7,142 bases of DNA from Candidatus Gottesmanbacteria bacterium RIFCSPLOWO2_01_FULL_49_10 (GTDB lineage Bacteria; Patescibacteriota; Microgenomatia; UBA10105; UBA927), in NCBI GenBank assembly GCA_001781025.1, contig MFJZ01000020.1, positions 15,466 through 22,607 of the forward strand, written 5' to 3'. Both the position numbers and the translations under genes were made by a program. The notes under the pieces were generated by a model. The model had not been told where the DNA came from. It saw nothing but the letters and a program-made list of their open reading frames with translations, and searched no databases. Positions 6,186 through 7,142 of the stretch are shown here, one piece after another. How positions within the stretch are numbered: position 1 is the stretch's first letter; every line of letters begins with the position of its first letter.

Positions 6186-6190
6186 ATTAT

Positions 6191-6616
6191 ATGAACTTTC
6201 TCCTTGAAATAGTCACTCCTGATCGCACGGCATACACGGATAGCGTGGATGCGGTGAGCGTGCCGACGCCCCAGGGCACGATCAGCGTTTTGCCACGGCA
6301 CGCCGGGCTTTTTACCGTCCTGTCAGAAGGAGAAATAAAAGTTACCACCGCCAACAAGCACCTCTATTTGGCAATCGGCGGAGGATTTATGGAAGTGACC
6401 AAAAAGATCGTGTCGATCCTTGTCTCCCGGGCCGTTCATGCCGACGAGATCAACGAGCGGGCGATAAAGGAAGCCCAGGAGCGCGCCAAGGAAGTGCTCG
6501 CACATAAGGGGAAGGGCGAGGAATTTAGTGCGGCTCAAGCCATCATGCGAAGGTCGCTTCTCGAGCTTAAAGTTTTGCGGCGACACCGGTCCCGGCAAAT
6601 GCCCCTGACCCATTAA
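6191..6616 (+). CDS. atpC: F1 ATP synthase subunit epsilon
   Basis: Epsilon (141 aa) binds gamma and the c-ring in the central stalk and can inhibit ATP hydrolysis through its C-terminal helices. The N-terminal beta-sandwich (about 1-84) shows the family pattern MNFLLEIVTPDR, a GTISVLPRHAGL turn (29-40), LSEGEIKV, and IGGGFMEV (62-69). The C-terminal helical part is DEINERAIKEAQERAKEVL (85-103) followed by a second basic helix (about 113-133). The Bacillus-type ATP-binding motif I/L-D-x-x-R-A is not exact (INERA lacks one residue). An in-frame TTG at 6176 would add five residues, but it lies inside the palindrome arm; ATG 6191 gives the canonical N-terminus. No SD is present; the region just upstream is pyrimidine-rich and paired in the predicted hairpin. 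Confidence 0.95.
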   Translation: MNFLLEIVTPDRTAYTDSVDAVSVPTPQGTISVLPRHAGLFTVLSEGEIKVTTANKHLYLAIGGGFMEVTKKIVSILVSRAVHADEINERAIKEAQERAKEVLAHKGKGEEFSAAQAIMRRSLLELKVLRRHRSRQMPLTH

Positions 6617-6628
6617 CTTTACGCTTCA

Positions 6629-6657
6629 TTGACAGTTTTTGTTGGTTGCCGTACACT
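6629..6657 (+). promoter_or_regulatory. Predicted sigma70-type promoter for the CBS-domain gene
   Basis: A consensus -35 box TTGACA (6629-6634) is followed after exactly 17 nt by TACACT (6652-6657), a 4/6 match to TATAAT. The expected start point near 6663-6666 would leave a leader of about 20 nt before the ATG at 6684. It lies in the 67-nt gap after atpC and would make the CBS gene a separate transcription unit, although readthrough from the atp operon is also possible, because no clear terminator follows atpC. Confidence 0.6.
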
Positions 6658-6683
6658 CTTCCCGAACGTACCAGAAGTTTCTT

Positions 6684-7142
6684 ATGAAAGTAGATACCGT
6701 CATGAGTGCCCGCGTAACCGTCGTTCGTCCGGAAACGACGCTTCGGGAGCTGTGGAAAACACTCTTTCAAAAACACGTCAACGCGCTCCCCGTAGTTGAC
6801 GGCAAAAAGAACCTCGTCGGACTCATCACCAAAGAAGACGTTTTGAAGCTTTTGTATCCCAACTACGGGGATCTGCTGGAAGACCTCTTTACCGCGTATG
6901 ATTTTGAGGAAATGGAGGAACGGATTCATGAGCTTAACACCAGAAAAGCTCGTGATATCATGTGTAAACGCGTGATCTACACCCGAGAAGATTTGCCCGT
7001 TATGCGCGCCTTGTCCCGGATGATTGCAAGGCGCCTCAATCAGCTGCCGGTACTTTCCCGCAAAGACGACAGGGTGGTCGGTATGGTGACCAAAGGCGAT
7101 ATCTTCAGAGCGCTTTTTCAAAAGCACCTGACGGGAAAAACG
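6684..7142 (+). CDS. Two-CBS-domain protein (runs off the right edge)
   Basis: The frame is open from ATG 6684 to the window end without a stop (153 codons seen), so the gene is partial at its 3' end. The product is a tandem CBS pair. CBS1 is about 1-58 (VDTVMSARVTVVRPETTL, then LPVVDGKKNLVGLITKEDVL) and CBS2 about 88-145 (ARDIMCKRVIYT, then LPVLSRKDDRVVGMVTKGDI). They are joined by an acidic helical linker (DLLEDLFTAYDFEEMEERI, about 63-81). Such modules bind adenosine nucleotides or related ligands and act as regulatory sensors. No transporter or enzyme domain is visible, and since both CBS repeats are complete the protein may end soon after the edge. The SD is weak (AGAAG near 6672). The ligand and target are unknown. 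Confidence 0.85.
   Translation, partial: MKVDTVMSARVTVVRPETTLRELWKTLFQKHVNALPVVDGKKNLVGLITKEDVLKLLYPNYGDLLEDLFTAYDFEEMEERIHELNTRKARDIMCKRVIYTREDLPVMRALSRMIARRLNQLPVLSRKDDRVVGMVTKGDIFRALFQKHLTGKT

Noticed and set aside
6588..6616. Intrinsic terminator at the end of atpC (GGTC/GACC with inner GGC/GCC stem)
   Set aside because: The stem is short, interrupted by an internal loop, lies inside the coding region, and is not followed by a real U-run.
6567..7127. Minus-strand open frame (186 codons) opposite the end of atpC and the CBS gene
   Set aside because: The + strand encodes a clear tandem CBS protein over the same stretch, and the antisense product has no recognisable domain.

Overview
The window is almost entirely one bacterial F-type (F1Fo) ATP synthase operon on the + strand, in the classical order atpZ-atpB-atpE-atpF-atpH-atpA-atpG-atpD-atpC (accessory protein, then subunits a, c, b, delta, alpha, gamma, beta, epsilon). 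A two-CBS-domain protein follows and runs off the right edge. No RNA gene, CRISPR array or transposase gene is visible. Base composition is near 50% GC. All frames use the standard bacterial code, with TAA, TAG and TGA all serving as stops.

Organism: the compact operon, the unusually short delta subunit (116 aa), the AtpZ-type leader gene and the small stand-alone CBS protein would fit a Candidate Phyla Radiation (Patescibacteria) genome. This is inference from gene style only. The sequence does not exclude another bacterium and gives no finer placement.

Layout: 1-27 holds a strong Shine-Dalgarno (SD) sequence for atpZ. Positions 28-2304 hold atpZ and the Fo and stalk genes: a, c and b (membrane sector and stator), then delta. 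Positions 2301-4678 hold alpha and gamma, with alpha overlapping delta as ATGA. Positions 4688-6100 hold beta. Positions 6101-6190 hold a long imperfect palindrome built from 9-nt units. Positions 6191-6616 hold epsilon. Positions 6617-6683 hold a good sigma70-type promoter. From 6684 to the edge lies the CBS gene. There is no gene-free stretch longer than 300 bases; the longest gaps are 1339-1425 and 6101-6190.

How the genes work together: a and the c-ring form the ion-driven rotor-stator pair, gamma and epsilon form the central stalk, b and delta the peripheral stalk, and alpha3-beta3 the catalytic head. The c subunit carries the essential carboxylate but lacks the residues that mark Na+ ATPases, so a proton-coupled enzyme is predicted. 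Catalytic motifs in alpha and beta, the essential Arg of a, and both termini of gamma are intact.

The most interesting signals are regulatory and architectural. (1) Recognisable SD sequences occur only before the genes of the most abundant subunits, c, alpha and beta (plus the first gene, atpZ), and each of those three is preceded by a compact hairpin inside the end of the upstream gene. (2) The atpC start sits directly against a long hairpin and has no SD. (3) Delta has lost most of its N-terminal helical domain. (4) atpF and atpH share a reading frame and are separated by a single UGA codon. Apart from these points the operon is conventional, and I do not see a wholly new system.
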